NCBI GenBank assembly: GCA_004519485.1
Contig: CP038135.1
Location: forward strand, 745,001 to 809,000
From: Nannochloropsis oceanica
Lineage: Eukaryota > Sar > Eustigmatophyceae > Eustigmatales > Monodopsidaceae
Direction of reading: 5' to 3'
DNA length: 64,000 bases
Shown here: positions 35,701 through 46,730 of the stretch, piece after piece
Numbering within the stretch: position 1 is the stretch's first letter
How the letters are laid out: each line of letters begins with the position of its first letter
Notes under the pieces: generated by a model
The model's input: only the letters and a program-made list of their open reading frames with translations
Told to the model about the DNA's origin: nothing
Database searches by the model: none
Translations under genes and position numbers: made by a program

Positions 35701-38386
35701 GTACCACGATGATATTGGCGTAAGGGAGTGGTGCGGCCCCGTTCACGATAGACAAATACGAGGAGGAGGGGGAGAACGAAGAGGGTGATCCCACCGCTCC
35801 ACTGCAGCACACAAGGCGGATCAGCAAGCGCAGGCGCTTCTGGTCCACGTCTTGAATGATTGCAGGCGGCCACCATTTCCGCCCTCCCGCAGTGGTGTCG
35901 TTAAAAAGCACGGTCACTGCTCCTGCTCGTAGCATGTCTAGTGCAGGGCCTTCGTCTTGAGCTAGCACCGATAAGATCTCCATTGCCTGCATCACGAGCT
36001 GCTGATGCCGTCCATGCTGTTGCAAAACATCTAGTATGGGTGAAATAGCCCCGTGAAAATGGAGGACGACTCGATGACGGGGTCCATCTGCGGCCCAACG
36101 ACTGAGGAGAGATAGTGCTTTGGTCAAGACGTCGGTCTGGTGGATATAGCTGCTCGTGACAGTAAGCACGACCGGAGCAGTGCTAATCGCATCTTTGACC
36201 GCCTCAAGGTCTGCCGTAATTTTATCGTAGAACGAGAGGGTTAAAAAAGCTGAGACAAGCGGGTCAATGATTGGATGGAAATCCAGAGGAATGCTCCAAT
36301 TGCAAAGCGGGCACAAACGGTGCGTTTCTGGCTTGCTCTGAAGATACCTCAACAACGCGCTCTTTCCAAAGGTATGACCACATCCAAGCGTGACAGGATC
36401 CACAAGAATAATACCCGTAAGTTGATCCTGCAATACCACCTCCACGTCCACCTCGGTCGACAAATCGGGAGCACCCAAAAACCGCAAAATGGTGTCGACA
36501 TGACCCGCCTTACCATCCACCACTGCCCGCTGCAGTCGCTGCCGCATACCGAAAGATATGACACCTTCGCCGTCCCGAAACAAACAATCAATGCGAGCAA
36601 GTAAATCGTATGCTGTACGTGGATGGTTGCTGCTGCTGCTGCTGATGCTGCATTGGCAAGAGAGAGCCTCAATCAGGCAGCCTAGCGTGTCCAAATTAAG
36701 GCGACGCAAATCCGAGTGGCTCAAGATAGAAGAAGCAACCGTTTGTTGTAGAGATGCAGACACGGGCGTAGTATCCTCACGGAGCAGCTGGCAGATGGCT
36801 CGCCTCACGTAGTCGACCAATTCACCACTTTCACATTCATCATGAGTCACGCCTCCTGCTGCTGCTCCTGTTCCTGCTGTAACCGGTAATGGTGCCTCCA
36901 AAGCCCGCGCAATTTGTTCGTCTCTGAACCCCACAGTACGCAATGCATCGATGGGGTCATTGTCCTTCCCTTTTATCAACCGCACGACCGTTGCCTTGGT
37001 CCCAGGGCTGATGGGAGACTGAGCCACCACGACCTCATGCTTGGGGAAATACCGCTGAATGTTCTCATCCAACGCTCGATTGATCGACAGACTTCCAAGC
37101 GGAAGCCTTTCACGGCAGTGAGTCAAAGGACATCGACGAATATCATCAATCATTCCTGCGCTACTGCTGGTGTTGCTGCGGTCGCTGCTTGCCTCTCCCA
37201 AACCAGCCGCCGTCCATTTCTCCCCTTGCTCAACCAGGTATTGCTCAAGCGCAGCCTTGCAAAAGGAATGCTGGCATGGCAGTGTCACGGGTTGGCGCAG
37301 CGTCGTCCCGGTCAGTGGGCACAAAAAATCGCGTTCGGCGGAATAGTTTGACTGTATGACCGTGAAACTTTCGTTCTCTCGCTCTTGCTTTTGTTCAGCG
37401 TCGTCGTGCTCCTTCTCATGGTTACGCCAACGGGGCTCTCCTTCCTCCTGGCTGCTGCAGTCGGTAGCATGCCGGTGAGGCACCGATTCTCCATCTTGCC
37501 GCTGCTTTTGGTGCCGCCGTTGGCCGTCGTGAGCGATTGTTAGCAACAACAAGACCTCCCGCACGTGCCCCGCACATGCCGCCAGCTTGAGCCTCTCCTT
37601 CGTTTCCAAGGATAGCGTGCTGTGTGTCCGTCCTTTTTCATCCGTGTCGCCATGAAATAGCTCCCGTAACTTGCATAAGACCAGGTACAAAAGCTTCTGC
37701 TGGGCAGGAGGGTGGTCCGCCGCTTGGCGAACAAGCAGCCAGACGGAGTCGTGGCTGAGCCGTCGTAGCTCCCTGGCACCAAACAAACGCCGCTCATTGC
37801 TACTGAAATGGGACCCAAAGTCATCCTCAAGCGTCAGGTTGACTAAACCTCCGACGAGCTCCTTGTCTCTGCCGTCCTCCTTAGCAATACGCTCCAATGC
37901 GTCCCCCATGTGGCCGTAACAAGCCTCTTCCGCCTCCTGCAACACACCTTCTCCAATCCCCAGGCCCACCACGAACGAGTCCTTTACTTTGGACACGGGG
38001 GGCCGTGCCCGCACCGCTTCTTCTACCACCACGCGCAAGGCATTCATCTCGCGCCAAAGCTTGACATTGCGTTGCGCCTGGCAGATCCCACCCACGACCA
38101 TCTTGCGAAGCCGCCGCTTCGCCGCCAAGTCGTCTTGTAGAGTTGCAGACTCGACAGCCCGCTCCACCCATGAGCGCAAAGAGACCAACCGTTCCGGTGC
38201 CAAGGCGGCTGGCGCTATATTGAGCAACTCATTCAATTGCCCCTCCAAGGCCTCGATGTCGGAGTCGTCTCGTAGGCCCAAGGAACAGGAGGCCTCTTGG
38301 TCTGGTCCCTCCTCGCCAGAGCTCCCCTCATTGGGCTCCATTTCGAAAGCTTGCCGAGCAATCTCGCGGCCGCCTTTCTCTGCCAC
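27845..38386 (-). CDS. Giant U-box/SPRY/MIB-HERC2/DOC protein, probable E3 ubiquitin ligase
   Basis: A single-exon frame of 3513 residues. A RING/U-box-like module sits at about 350-445 (FLCPLTGTTLRQPVTLPCQH, later CPLTHCRERLPL). A second U-box is at about 652-700 (LTGIILVDPVTLGCGHTFG, CPLCNWSIPLDF). An alpha-helical ARM-like region follows. A SPRY-type fold lies at about 1036-1200 (WSFFQRDKHRN, SGDSIRVGVDLRG). Then come long helical repeats and two MIB/HERC2 motifs (RGPTWKRGLEDGKPGNLGVV at about 2240 and VVRGPHWRFGQQDGG at about 2311, the second split by an acidic insert). An APC10/DOC-like fold is at about 2930-3170 (STYWQS, later VEIFRNHGQGNNCRLSGVRY). The C-terminus is acidic. MIB/HERC2 and DOC modules are typical of HERC2-, MIB- and ZZEF1-like proteins, but there is no HECT domain. 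Substrates are unknown. The exact combination is not one I know. Confidence 0.88.
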
Positions 38387-38751
38387 CGCGAAGGAGGCCC
38401 AGAAATTGTCCCACCTTTTTTGTGGTTAATGGTGTAGGGTAGGAAGTGAGTAGCGGGAGCAGGGAGAGCAATAGGACGCTGGCCCATGATTTCCGGATTC
38501 TGTTATCCGTTATGCCTTCCGAGGGTGAAGTAAGAAGGCAGATTGAAAGCGAGTGACGTTCTTGTTTTTCCAGTAAATCTGCCTGAAGTTCATTTTGTTG
38601 CTGGTGATAATCTCACTCAAAGTATCAAAGTGTTGTACCTCTCTATAACTGTACTTTACATGCCAGACTCCCCCAGCGCTTCGATCAGCCAGTTCCGTCA
38701 TGTGTATACACCCCTCCTTGACTTCCTCCAAACATAATCCTTCTTTTTCTC
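38387..38751. other. Intergenic region upstream of the giant gene
   Basis: A 365-bp gap between two minus-strand genes. It should hold the giant gene's promoter and the SulP 3' end. No element is recognisable. Confidence 0.35.
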
Positions 38752-41578
38752 TCAGATCTCCCAATTTGTGTACCCATCCCACGTTAAACTTAGGGCATCG
38801 TCGTCCGCCCCCTGTCCTCCGCTGTGCATCGCCAGTCTTCGTCCTCCTGTTCCCTTCTCGTCCGTTTCGTTATGCAGCTCCCCTGCCCAATTTCGGTGCC
38901 CGACCAAGTGGTCCAGCAAGGCCGGCAAGGACATGTAGCAAAGCTCTCCTCCCACGCGATCCCATATCGGCGCCTTTTTCAGGCGATCCCTTACGGTGCT
39001 CTTTACATTGACAATGTAGGTGGTTTGCGGGAAGGCGGCCCGCTTTAATGCCTCCTCCACTTCGTCCAACATTTTGATGCCAGACAAATCGATGTGATTT
39101 ACCCCGCTAAAATCGAGCACCAAGTGCAAGGGCCGGGCACAAGGCTTATCCACCGTCATCAAAGCTCGCGACACTTCCGAATCCTCCTCCTCCTCCTCCT
39201 CCTCCCGGTCTCCTGCCGCCTCCCTGTCATCTACAACTTCTTCGAGTTCTGCTTCTAATGCTTCTTGCGACTCCACGTCTTGCATCTGACCGCTGTCTTC
39301 GCCCTCAATTCCTTTGTTCCGATCGGCAGCGTCCAACACCGAGCGCATACGGACAGGTAATGTGGCAGTATCTGACCCACGCACAGTTTTGGCCTTGTCC
39401 CCACTGTTGCTACTGCTGTTGTCATTATCATTCGCACCACGAGTAGTAGCAACGCCGCTGCGACCCTTGCGAGCACCAGCAATACTAAGATTTTGCACCA
39501 TTAACGCCAAGGGGCTGCCACTCCGGAATGGAGAGGAAAAACCGTTACTAGCTACCCCACTCGCAGCCCCGCTCATGCCATTAGAAGGCAAGTGCGGGTG
39601 GTGTGGCATGGGAGGGGGCAACACAACCGAAGGGTCTTGAGCAATTCGCAACAATTGTTCTTTGATGCTGGCACAGCTCGCAAAATTGATGCTCTCGTCG
39701 ATCCGAACGATGCAAATATTGGGGGCTTGCACCGCGTTGGTGTACCGCGTGATATCGCGAAAGACATGGCGCCGCCCTGGAAGCGCTCCCAGGACTTTCA
39801 AACGTGGGTGCGACGTTCGCCGAACGAGCCCGATAATGCTCAGGACAATTCCAACCAAAATACCCTTGTCAATCCCTAATCCAAGCGTGACGGCAAACGT
39901 CGCGAACATAACAAAAAACTCGCTCTTGGAGGCGCGGTACGCATACAAAAAGGGGCGAAAGTCGACCACGTTACAAATCGCAACCTGCACAATCGCGGCC
40001 AGCGTGCAGAGCGGAATCCAATAGAAGAAGCCTGTCAAAAAATTGACGGAGAGCAACACAATAATCGCGGCAATTACGGCCGACACTTGAGTCTGTTGGT
40101 TCGCTTCCACGGCAACAGCGGTACGCGCAAAGCCGCCAGCGACGGGAAAAGCCCCAAAAATACTGCCCACGAAATCAGCGAGACCGAGTGCCACTAGCTC
40201 TTGGTTGGGCTCCACTGTGTAGTTGTTGAGTCCCGCATATTTCTTGGAAACACTGTACGTGAGCATAAAGGAGATAACGGCCAACAGCAAGGCGGAGCCG
40301 ATGAGATCCTGGAGCTCCGCAAGAGTGACGCGGTAGGACTGATATGTTCGCATCCCGTAGGGAACTTTGCCAATATGAGCAGGAGCCACGTCGCGCAAAG
40401 ACATTGCATAAGTGATGAAACCCGTTAACGTTATCGCGAGAAACGGGCCAAAATTAGCGAGCAACAGCAGATTCTTGGTCATTTTGCTAATGACCGGTGC
40501 CACAGACCCAGATGCAAGAGTCTCCAATCGCCGCTTTTCGATTCGGATCTTAGTGAGTCGCCGCCAACGGGAGAGCATGAAAAGGAGGGTAAATGTCACC
40601 ACGCCTAGGAGCAGTGTCCACAGCTCGGTGTCCTGAATGTGCTCAAAGAGGTACTGCAGCGTTTGATACGCGTAGGGGAATGAAGGGATGCTTATTCCAA
40701 ACAGAAACTTGAGCTGTGACACGGATATCAGTATCTCTCCACCTACGCAAAAACCCTGCATGACGGGATGGGAGACGTAGGTAGCAATTTCACCCAGCTT
40801 CAATACGCCCAGGACAATTTGTATCGCGCCTGTCAGAAAGGCGAGCTTGAGGGCCACATTCACCCGTTCTTCCAGCGGGGCTCGATTTGTCTCTTCGGAG
40901 AGGGGAAACGAAGCGGTGTGGCGCGTGACGAGGTCACCAACCATGATGCTAATAAGTGCTGCTGCTCCTACGGCACTCTCTCGTGAAGGTCCAAAAAAGC
41001 TGTAAACAAGGTTGGGGACAATTGCACAGTAGAGGCCGTAAATCGGCGTCAAATTAGCTAAGACACTGTACGCCATGCCCTGCGGGATTAGGAGGATGCC
41101 GACGACGAGGCCCGCCTAGGGGAGAAGGACGGAGATTATGAGCTCTCTGACCGTGAATCGTCGCAAGAAATATATGATATTACTTTCATCACTCTCTCCT
41201 CTGACCCAGCCTTTCACCTCTCCCTTCCTCGCCGCCTGTAGAGGCTGGCTTACACACCTGTAAGTCCCAAAAAAGGTCTCTCTTGATTTGGTATTGCCGC
41301 AACCACTTGAATGCCGGTATGGCCGGTATGTAAAACCAGGACTCCCGCCGCTTGTTTTGGCGTTTCTTGTCCTCCAGCACACCTGGCTCGATGTAAGCAG
41401 AAATGTCGGCGGGACGGTTTCGCTCAGTGCCAATCGGGGGGGCTGGGGAGGAGGAGGCTTGGGGCGGGAGCGGTGGCGATGGTGAAATTGGCTTGGAAAA
41501 CCCCAAGTTGACGCCAACTAAGGGCGAGGGTCCAGCACCACCGCTTTCAGGGGATGGAGTGTTGCCGCCGCGCTTCAT
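38752..41578 (-). CDS. SulP/SLC26 family anion transporter with STAS domain
   Basis: Exon 1 (41578-41258, 107 codons) and exon 2 (41115-38752) meet in phase 0 across a 142-nt intron, giving 894 residues. Exon 1 encodes a Pro-rich cytosolic N-terminus ending IKRDLFWDLQ; exon 2 begins AGLVVGILLIPQGMAYSVLA, the SulP signature at the first membrane helix, followed by GLYCAIVPNLVYSFFG and GPSRESAVG. About a dozen hydrophobic helices can be followed to IGLVRR. The STAS domain is split: INFASCASIKEQLL, then a loop of about 150 acidic and Ser/Gly-rich residues, then LHLVLDFSGVNHIDLSGIKML. SulP proteins carry sulfate, bicarbonate, molybdate or other anions; the substrate is unassigned. Membrane location (plasma membrane or other) is not indicated. 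Confidence 0.92.
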
Positions 41579-42365
41579 TTCTATCTGTTGTTGATTGGTG
41601 TAATGGTGGATGCAGGCATTGGAAATTTTGAGAAGTGCACCGATTACGGTCTTGCCTCTCGGCTTGAGGGCATGGGGCTAGCTGCAGCAATGCCTTGCAC
41701 CACGACGATGTCAAAAATCAAGCGCGAGTAACAACTTCACCGGTGGCTGCCGCTGCTACATGTGGTTCGGATAGATTCGTCTTCGTAGTTGCCGGTCCTA
41801 GCCGATTTTGACTCAAGGAAAGCCTTGGTCTTCGTTCTTGCGTGTCCATCGCGCCGAAACCAGGAGCACTGGCCTGTTATTGTGTTTGCGGTCATGCATG
41901 TGATCCGTGGGCGGTAAGGTGGAGGCAGTGCGTCTTCCAAGGGCAGGACATACAACACTCAACGAGAAAACTTTGTGACGTTTCTTGGTATTCTTCATCC
42001 CCATGAGGGGAGGTTCGTCGACAGGAAACAACAGCATGCACCGGACATGCTATTGAATCATAAAACGACACATAAAGTCTTTCGATATACTAAGAGCCTT
42101 AATCAGGGTCATCATCCATCTCACAAAATTTAATGAATCAAAAAAATATGCAACGGTGATATGCGAGCTTGTGAGAGGGTATGCGTGTGTATTTTTCTCC
42201 TTAGATTCTTTGGCTTTTGCCAATCTGGAACCGTCCTGCATCAAGCGAAGCAAAGTTTCCAAGCTCAAACGTTTTATTACACACGCCCCATCCCATCCCT
42301 TGGGTCAAGTCTCCCTTCTCATTGCTTTCAAGCACCGTCTCTCTTGGCCAGAAGTACCCATGTTT
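41579..42365. other. Intergenic region
   Basis: About 790 bp between the SulP start and the pyrophosphatase stop, both minus strand. Small frames here lack protein-like features. I see no RNA gene. Confidence 0.4.
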
Positions 42366-44141
42366 TTATGCCTTCCAGAGCTTGCCGCCATCGGTCTTGC
42401 CATTCATGAACCCCTTCCAAGCGGCATGGGTCTCATCGATAACCTATTTGAACGAGACGTGTAAATGTCGGGGATAGAGAGACGGTTAGCTAAAAGATCT
42501 GCGGTCTCACATAGGCAGACACAGATGACAAAGGCAAACGTGGACAAGGACTCATACACAACATGAAATTCTCCCCCTTCCGTTCCTGTCAATAAGCATC
42601 CGCCCTCTTTCCCACCGTCCCTATGTCTCTCCCTCTCCTCCCTACCTTGAGCGCATCCGCCTTGGCCAGGGCCCTCTCGCCAAACCCAAACGCATTAATG
42701 GGCTTGTCATCGGGCGTCTTGTACCAGCGGAACCACTCCCTAATCCCCGACACCACCCCAGGTAATTTGGCCTCCACATCCGCAATATCATTCAATTCGT
42801 TAGCCAGAGGGTCAGACGCAGCGATCGCAATGATTTTCCAGTCCAACTCTCCGTCATCAATCATGGCAAGCACTCCCAGGGGCTTGACCGGCGTCACCGA
42901 ACCGACGGTCAAAGCAACGCTACCAATCTCGACCACGTCCACAGGGTCGTTGTCCCCCTTCACCTTGAGCTGGGGAAAAAAGTAGAGAATAAGGAAGGGA
43001 GGGAGAGAGGTGAGAAGAAGAAGAGCTAAAGCCCCAGTCAACGTCGCATCGAGCCATAAAAAGGCGATTAAGTCACGTACACGTCCAAATCAACGAGACA
43101 AGGAATGGAAGAATGGAAGGGAGGGAAGGAGAGAGGGAGGGAGGGAGGACATACCTCGGGGTGCTCGTGGTTGGGGTCCTCCCACGTCTGGGGCAAGAGG
43201 CCGTAGTTCCAAAAGATAGGGCCGTGGTAGTAACTGGAGCGAGGAGGGAGGGAGGGAAGGAGGGAGGGAGAAAGGGAGGACGGGAGAGAGGAAGGGAGGA
43301 AGGGAGAAAGGGAAGACACAGTTAGTGTCCCGGGAAAGAAAAACAATTGGTGATACGAAATACGGATAGAGCGTGCGGGGAGACTCCAATCCTCCCCTAA
43401 CGACTACTACTGAAGTGCTTTAGAATTATATAAAAATCAAGTGGTTTCCCCCATTTCAGTGTTGGCGTCCTAGCAGTCACTTACCGAAGCTTGCCCTTCT
43501 TCATGTCCTGGGAGATGGGGTTCATCGCCTCCTTGGTCGCCACCTCCATCTTAGCCTTGGTGCTGTTTGCCAGAAAAAATAGGAAAAGGGGGAAGGACAT
43601 AAATCATGTCAGCGAGACACTTAAACAGATAGTAAGATGAGAGAGTGAGAAGAAGGGAAAGGACAAGCGACTTACAACTTGGGGATCTCGGTGATAAAGT
43701 TGTATGTCTGGCCGTCCGCCTTGAGGGGGATGTCGTGCCAGGGGGAGATCTTGTTGCCGTCCTTCTACTCGTTTAGACATGTGAGAGATTCAATGGATCA
43801 TGAGTATGGTATCGAATCATGAGTTTTCACGCGTATGTTGGCTTCAAGTATACGCCTCCCTTGCTCGGGAAGGCAACCAGCCGTCAACCCCACCCACGAA
43901 CTACACGACCCGCAAGCTCCTTGAAAAGTACCTTGAAGAAGACACGGAACTCCTCAGTCTCGGCAGCACCCTGGGTCTCGGTGCTGATCATGGCCATGGA
44001 GCGGCGGGTCTGGCTGAAGCGGAGGCCAGCGGCGGCGGCAACTCGGGTAGCAGAGAGGGTGGTCGAGGGACGCAAAAAACCCATCGTAGACTGTAGCAAT
44101 AGAGTCGAAGCCATGGCAAGAAGAATTCCGCGCTGGAACAT
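42366..44141 (-). CDS. Plastid-targeted soluble inorganic pyrophosphatase (family I)
   Basis: Six exons on the minus strand (44141-43932, 43764-43676, 43562-43485, 43233-43155, 42969-42646, 42443-42366) join in frame to 285 residues. The enzyme hydrolyses PPi to phosphate with Mg2+ and pulls biosynthetic reactions forward. Family motifs are spread over the exons: SPWHDIPLKADGQTYNFITE, MNPISQDMKKGKLR, GLLPQTWEDPNHEHPE and the signature DNDPVDVVEIG, then KPLGVLAMIDDGELDWK and REWFRWYKTPDDKP. The 26-codon last exon (VIDETHAAWKGFMNG to LWKA) is easily missed because exon 5 reads on past its donor. The N-terminus is a signal peptide ending TMG before Phe22 (FLRPST), the heterokont plastid signature. 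Intron sizes are 167, 113, 251, 185 and 202 nt. Confidence 0.93.
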
Positions 44142-44515
44142 TTTGAAGACGAGACGTCAAGTTGGCGTCTGTGGGCATGGGTGTCGAAGTGTAGGTTGGG
44201 CAGTGGGAAATGAGATGGATGGATCTGTGAGGATGGGATGCAGGAGGTCGACGAGGGCACGATTGTTGCACAATGCGTTCCTTTCACCACTTTGCAACTT
44301 GTTAGACCAACCTTGATGACACGTTTATTTTGTACTGAAGTCCAAGCCCTGAAAGTGACTGCATTGGTAAGTTAAGACAACATGCAACGAAATGGGATCT
44401 GAAGGCTGCGGATAAGGCAAATTAGTGGGGCACGAAAGCGAGGCCTGAGTCCACATCGCTCGCCTGAGATCGCGGCCCATCGGGACTTTGAAATCAACCC
44501 CAACACCCACTTCCC
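44142..44515. promoter_or_regulatory. Divergent promoter region
   Basis: A 374-bp gap between divergent start codons of the pyrophosphatase and the unknown membrane protein. No core element is clearly visible. Confidence 0.35.
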
Positions 44516-45766
44516 ATGACCCACAACAGCATGCCGCCTTCGTCCAACAATACCGTGGGCTCGTCGTCGTCCAACCCAAAGAAGCGCAAGAAGGAGATGA
44601 AGAAGCGGAACAAACAAAGGGATAAGAAGGAGGCGGTCGCCAACAAGCATCATCACAAGAAGCGTAAGCACAGGGAGCACAAGGAGTCCCGACGCAGCAG
44701 CAGTGGCAAGCGCAATATTTTTGGGCTGCACGTGTATTTGATTGTCCTGACTGTGGTATCCGTGATGATAACTAGCATGGGTGTGTATTATTACAAGAAG
44801 ACCACCCGAAGCCTGATGCCTCCCGCGGGAGTACTATTCCCTGGTACAAAGGCACCAAGCACATGCTCAGAAGAAGGACAACAAGAACGAGAATTGCCAA
44901 CACAACCTCGAGTATACTTGAGTCACCACTGGCCTTTGGTAATGAGGTTGGCATTTAATTTTCAGGTACTTGCAATTTTAGGGCGCGGGGCGGGTGCCTT
45001 AACATCACTTTTCGGTCAAGACATGCTTTTCGCAACCATTACGCTGCGCATTCTCATGCCCTATTTCTTCGTGAATCGACACAGAGAATCCTAACGCGTG
45101 TGATCGAGTCACCCTTCTTCCCAGAAGCCCGTGCCACGCGCCTAAGAAGCAGGGTATGTTGAATTCGAAGTTGTCGACCTTTTGGCTGATGGAGGAGTCC
45201 TTCCACTCTCACCGCAATACTCGACGTCTCCCTCCTACTTACGACGGCAGGCCTTGCAAGAAATGCGGCTGAATGATGAACCCCTTCAAGACGATCCCCC
45301 GTATCGCCCTTTCCCTGGGTATGCTCCTCGACCTCGCTTTCGAGCCGTTGCGGAGAAACACCTGCAGGCGCAAAGAGAGCAGCATCGGGCTGCCTTGCGT
45401 GCAGTCCAGCCTTTGATGTTAAATGGTCACGAGCAAGGTAAGCGGAAAAGGATTATCTTAGGGTTGTTTTGTATATTTTTAAAAGTCTCGTCGTACTATT
45501 GTTCTCGCTTGCGTACATGACGGGCTTGAGCTGCTCATTCTCTTTCTATCCCATCTGCCCATTTTGGAATCATTTCAGACTGCGTTAGCCCCCGCTGTCT
45601 CTCAGACGGCTCCTTTCCGTTTTTTCGGTGGCTTGAGAATCAGCAACGGCGACTGATCAGCGCACAGAGTCTATGCAATTTTATTCTGCAATGGGGCAAA
45701 GGAGAGCTGGAATTGGAGGCGTCCAAATTAAGCGGGATGCATGAAGCCAGCGCTCGACAGCTTTGA
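44516..45766 (+). CDS. Unknown single-pass membrane protein with basic N-terminus
   Basis: Tentative three-exon model (44516-44843, about 45153-45437, 45579-45766). The first 70 residues are Ser-rich then strongly basic (KKRKKEMKKRNKQRDKK, HHHKKRKHREHK). One membrane helix follows (HVYLIVLTVVSVMITSMGVYYY). Exon 2 reads YVEFEVVDLLADGG, then a Pro/Arg-rich segment (PPYRPFPGYAPRPRF) and an amphipathic helix rich in Gln, Arg and Ala. Exon 3 (DCVSPRCLSDGSFPFFRW to ASARQL) ends at TGA 45764-45766; its junction (G plus AC) is well supported by donor GTAAGC and acceptor TTTCAG. The first junction is less sure: donor GTACAA and three possible phase-compatible acceptors at 45146, 45149 and 45152. No family is recognised and I offer no function. 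Confidence 0.5.
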
Positions 45767-46241
45767 GCATGGCTTTGGCATGTATGAAAATATATACCTT
45801 TCTGGACTCTTGTTATTAGGGCGCTATTTTGCTGTCAAGTTTTGCTTTTTGTGATTGTTTTGGGCCCCGCCTCTCTCCACCTCCGCAGAAGGGGGACAGC
45901 TCGAATCGGTTTGGCACGGGATCATCGCGAAAACTACACATGACGGCGGTCTCTACAATGAATGAACCCACGTTAATCACCACTTTCACCATCACCTTAG
46001 CAACAACGATAACAATGATGACGTCCTGATTCTCCGAGCGGTGGCGGTGCCCTAGGCAGAGGAGGGAGGGTGGCTGGATCATCATCACAATTATTATCAC
46101 CATCGTGCGGGGAGGAGTCGTCGTGGCCTATTCCCCCACCGCCCACACGGCGACAAATCCTTACTTACTTTACATACACACACACATACACCATCCACAT
46201 GTATTTAGGTAGGTAGGGAAGTGCGCGAGGGAGAAAGAAGA
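45767..46241. other. Intergenic region
   Basis: About 475 bp between two plus-strand genes; it should hold the promoter of the UEV gene. It contains a CA-rich stretch near 46176-46190 and nothing else recognisable. Confidence 0.4.
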
Positions 46242-46730
46242 ATGTGGCCTGGTCGCGGGAGCAACAGCGCAAGCCGCACGGTCGCAGCTGCTCCGTCAGG
46301 GGGGGCGGCGCAGGAGGTGATCATTGTACCCCGCAATTTCAAGCTGCTCGAGGAGCTCGACCACGCCGAGAAAGGGCACGACCCAACCATTTCCCTAGGA
46401 CTGCAGAATCAGGATGACATTTTTTTGGTGGCTTGGAATGGCTCCATCTTCGGCCCGCCAGGCACGACGTTCGAGGGCCGGTTGTTTGAACTCAAGGTGG
46501 AATGCGGCGACCGCTACCCAGAATTGCCCCCAGCCGTCCGCTTTGTCAGCCGCGTGAATTTGCCGTGCGTTGACCCGACTACCGGGGTAGTGCAGCCGCA
46601 CAAATTGTCGATCTTGAGTAATTGGGACAGGGCATTTACGATGGAAAGGGTGTTGAACGAGCTTAGAAGAGAGATGATGAACCAAGCCAATCGACGGCTG
46701 CCCCAGCCGCCTGAGGGGAGTCGATTTTGA
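46242..46730 (+). CDS. Ubiquitin E2 variant, Mms2/Uev1-like
   Basis: An intronless 162-residue protein starting at the ATG at 46242 (MWPGRGSN). It has the UBC fold of UEV proteins: VPRNFKLLEELDHAEKGHD, ISLGLQNQDDIFLVAWNGSI, FGPPGTTFEGRLFELKVECG, RYPELPPAVRFVSRVNLPCV, LSILSNWDRAFTMERVLNEL and LPQPPEGSRF at the end, close to Mms2/UBE2V. The HPN and catalytic Cys region of active E2s is absent, as expected. The family pairs with Ubc13 to build Lys63-linked ubiquitin chains in DNA-damage tolerance and signalling. A Cys is present in NLPCV, but it is not at the E2 active-site position. The preceding GTG-initiated seven codons are not needed. Confidence 0.93.
   Translation: MWPGRGSNSASRTVAAAPSGGAAQEVIIVPRNFKLLEELDHAEKGHDPTISLGLQNQDDIFLVAWNGSIFGPPGTTFEGRLFELKVECGDRYPELPPAVRFVSRVNLPCVDPTTGVVQPHKLSILSNWDRAFTMERVLNELRREMMNQANRRLPQPPEGSRF

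Noticed and set aside
42589-42645. Read-through C-terminus of the pyrophosphatase exon 5
   Set aside because: A donor GTAGGG after LK and a phase-matched exon giving VIDETHAAWK recover the family C-terminus.
45182-45520. Stand-alone plus-strand frame
   Set aside because: Its first codon is TTG and its sequence continues upstream and across a good intron, so it is an internal exon.
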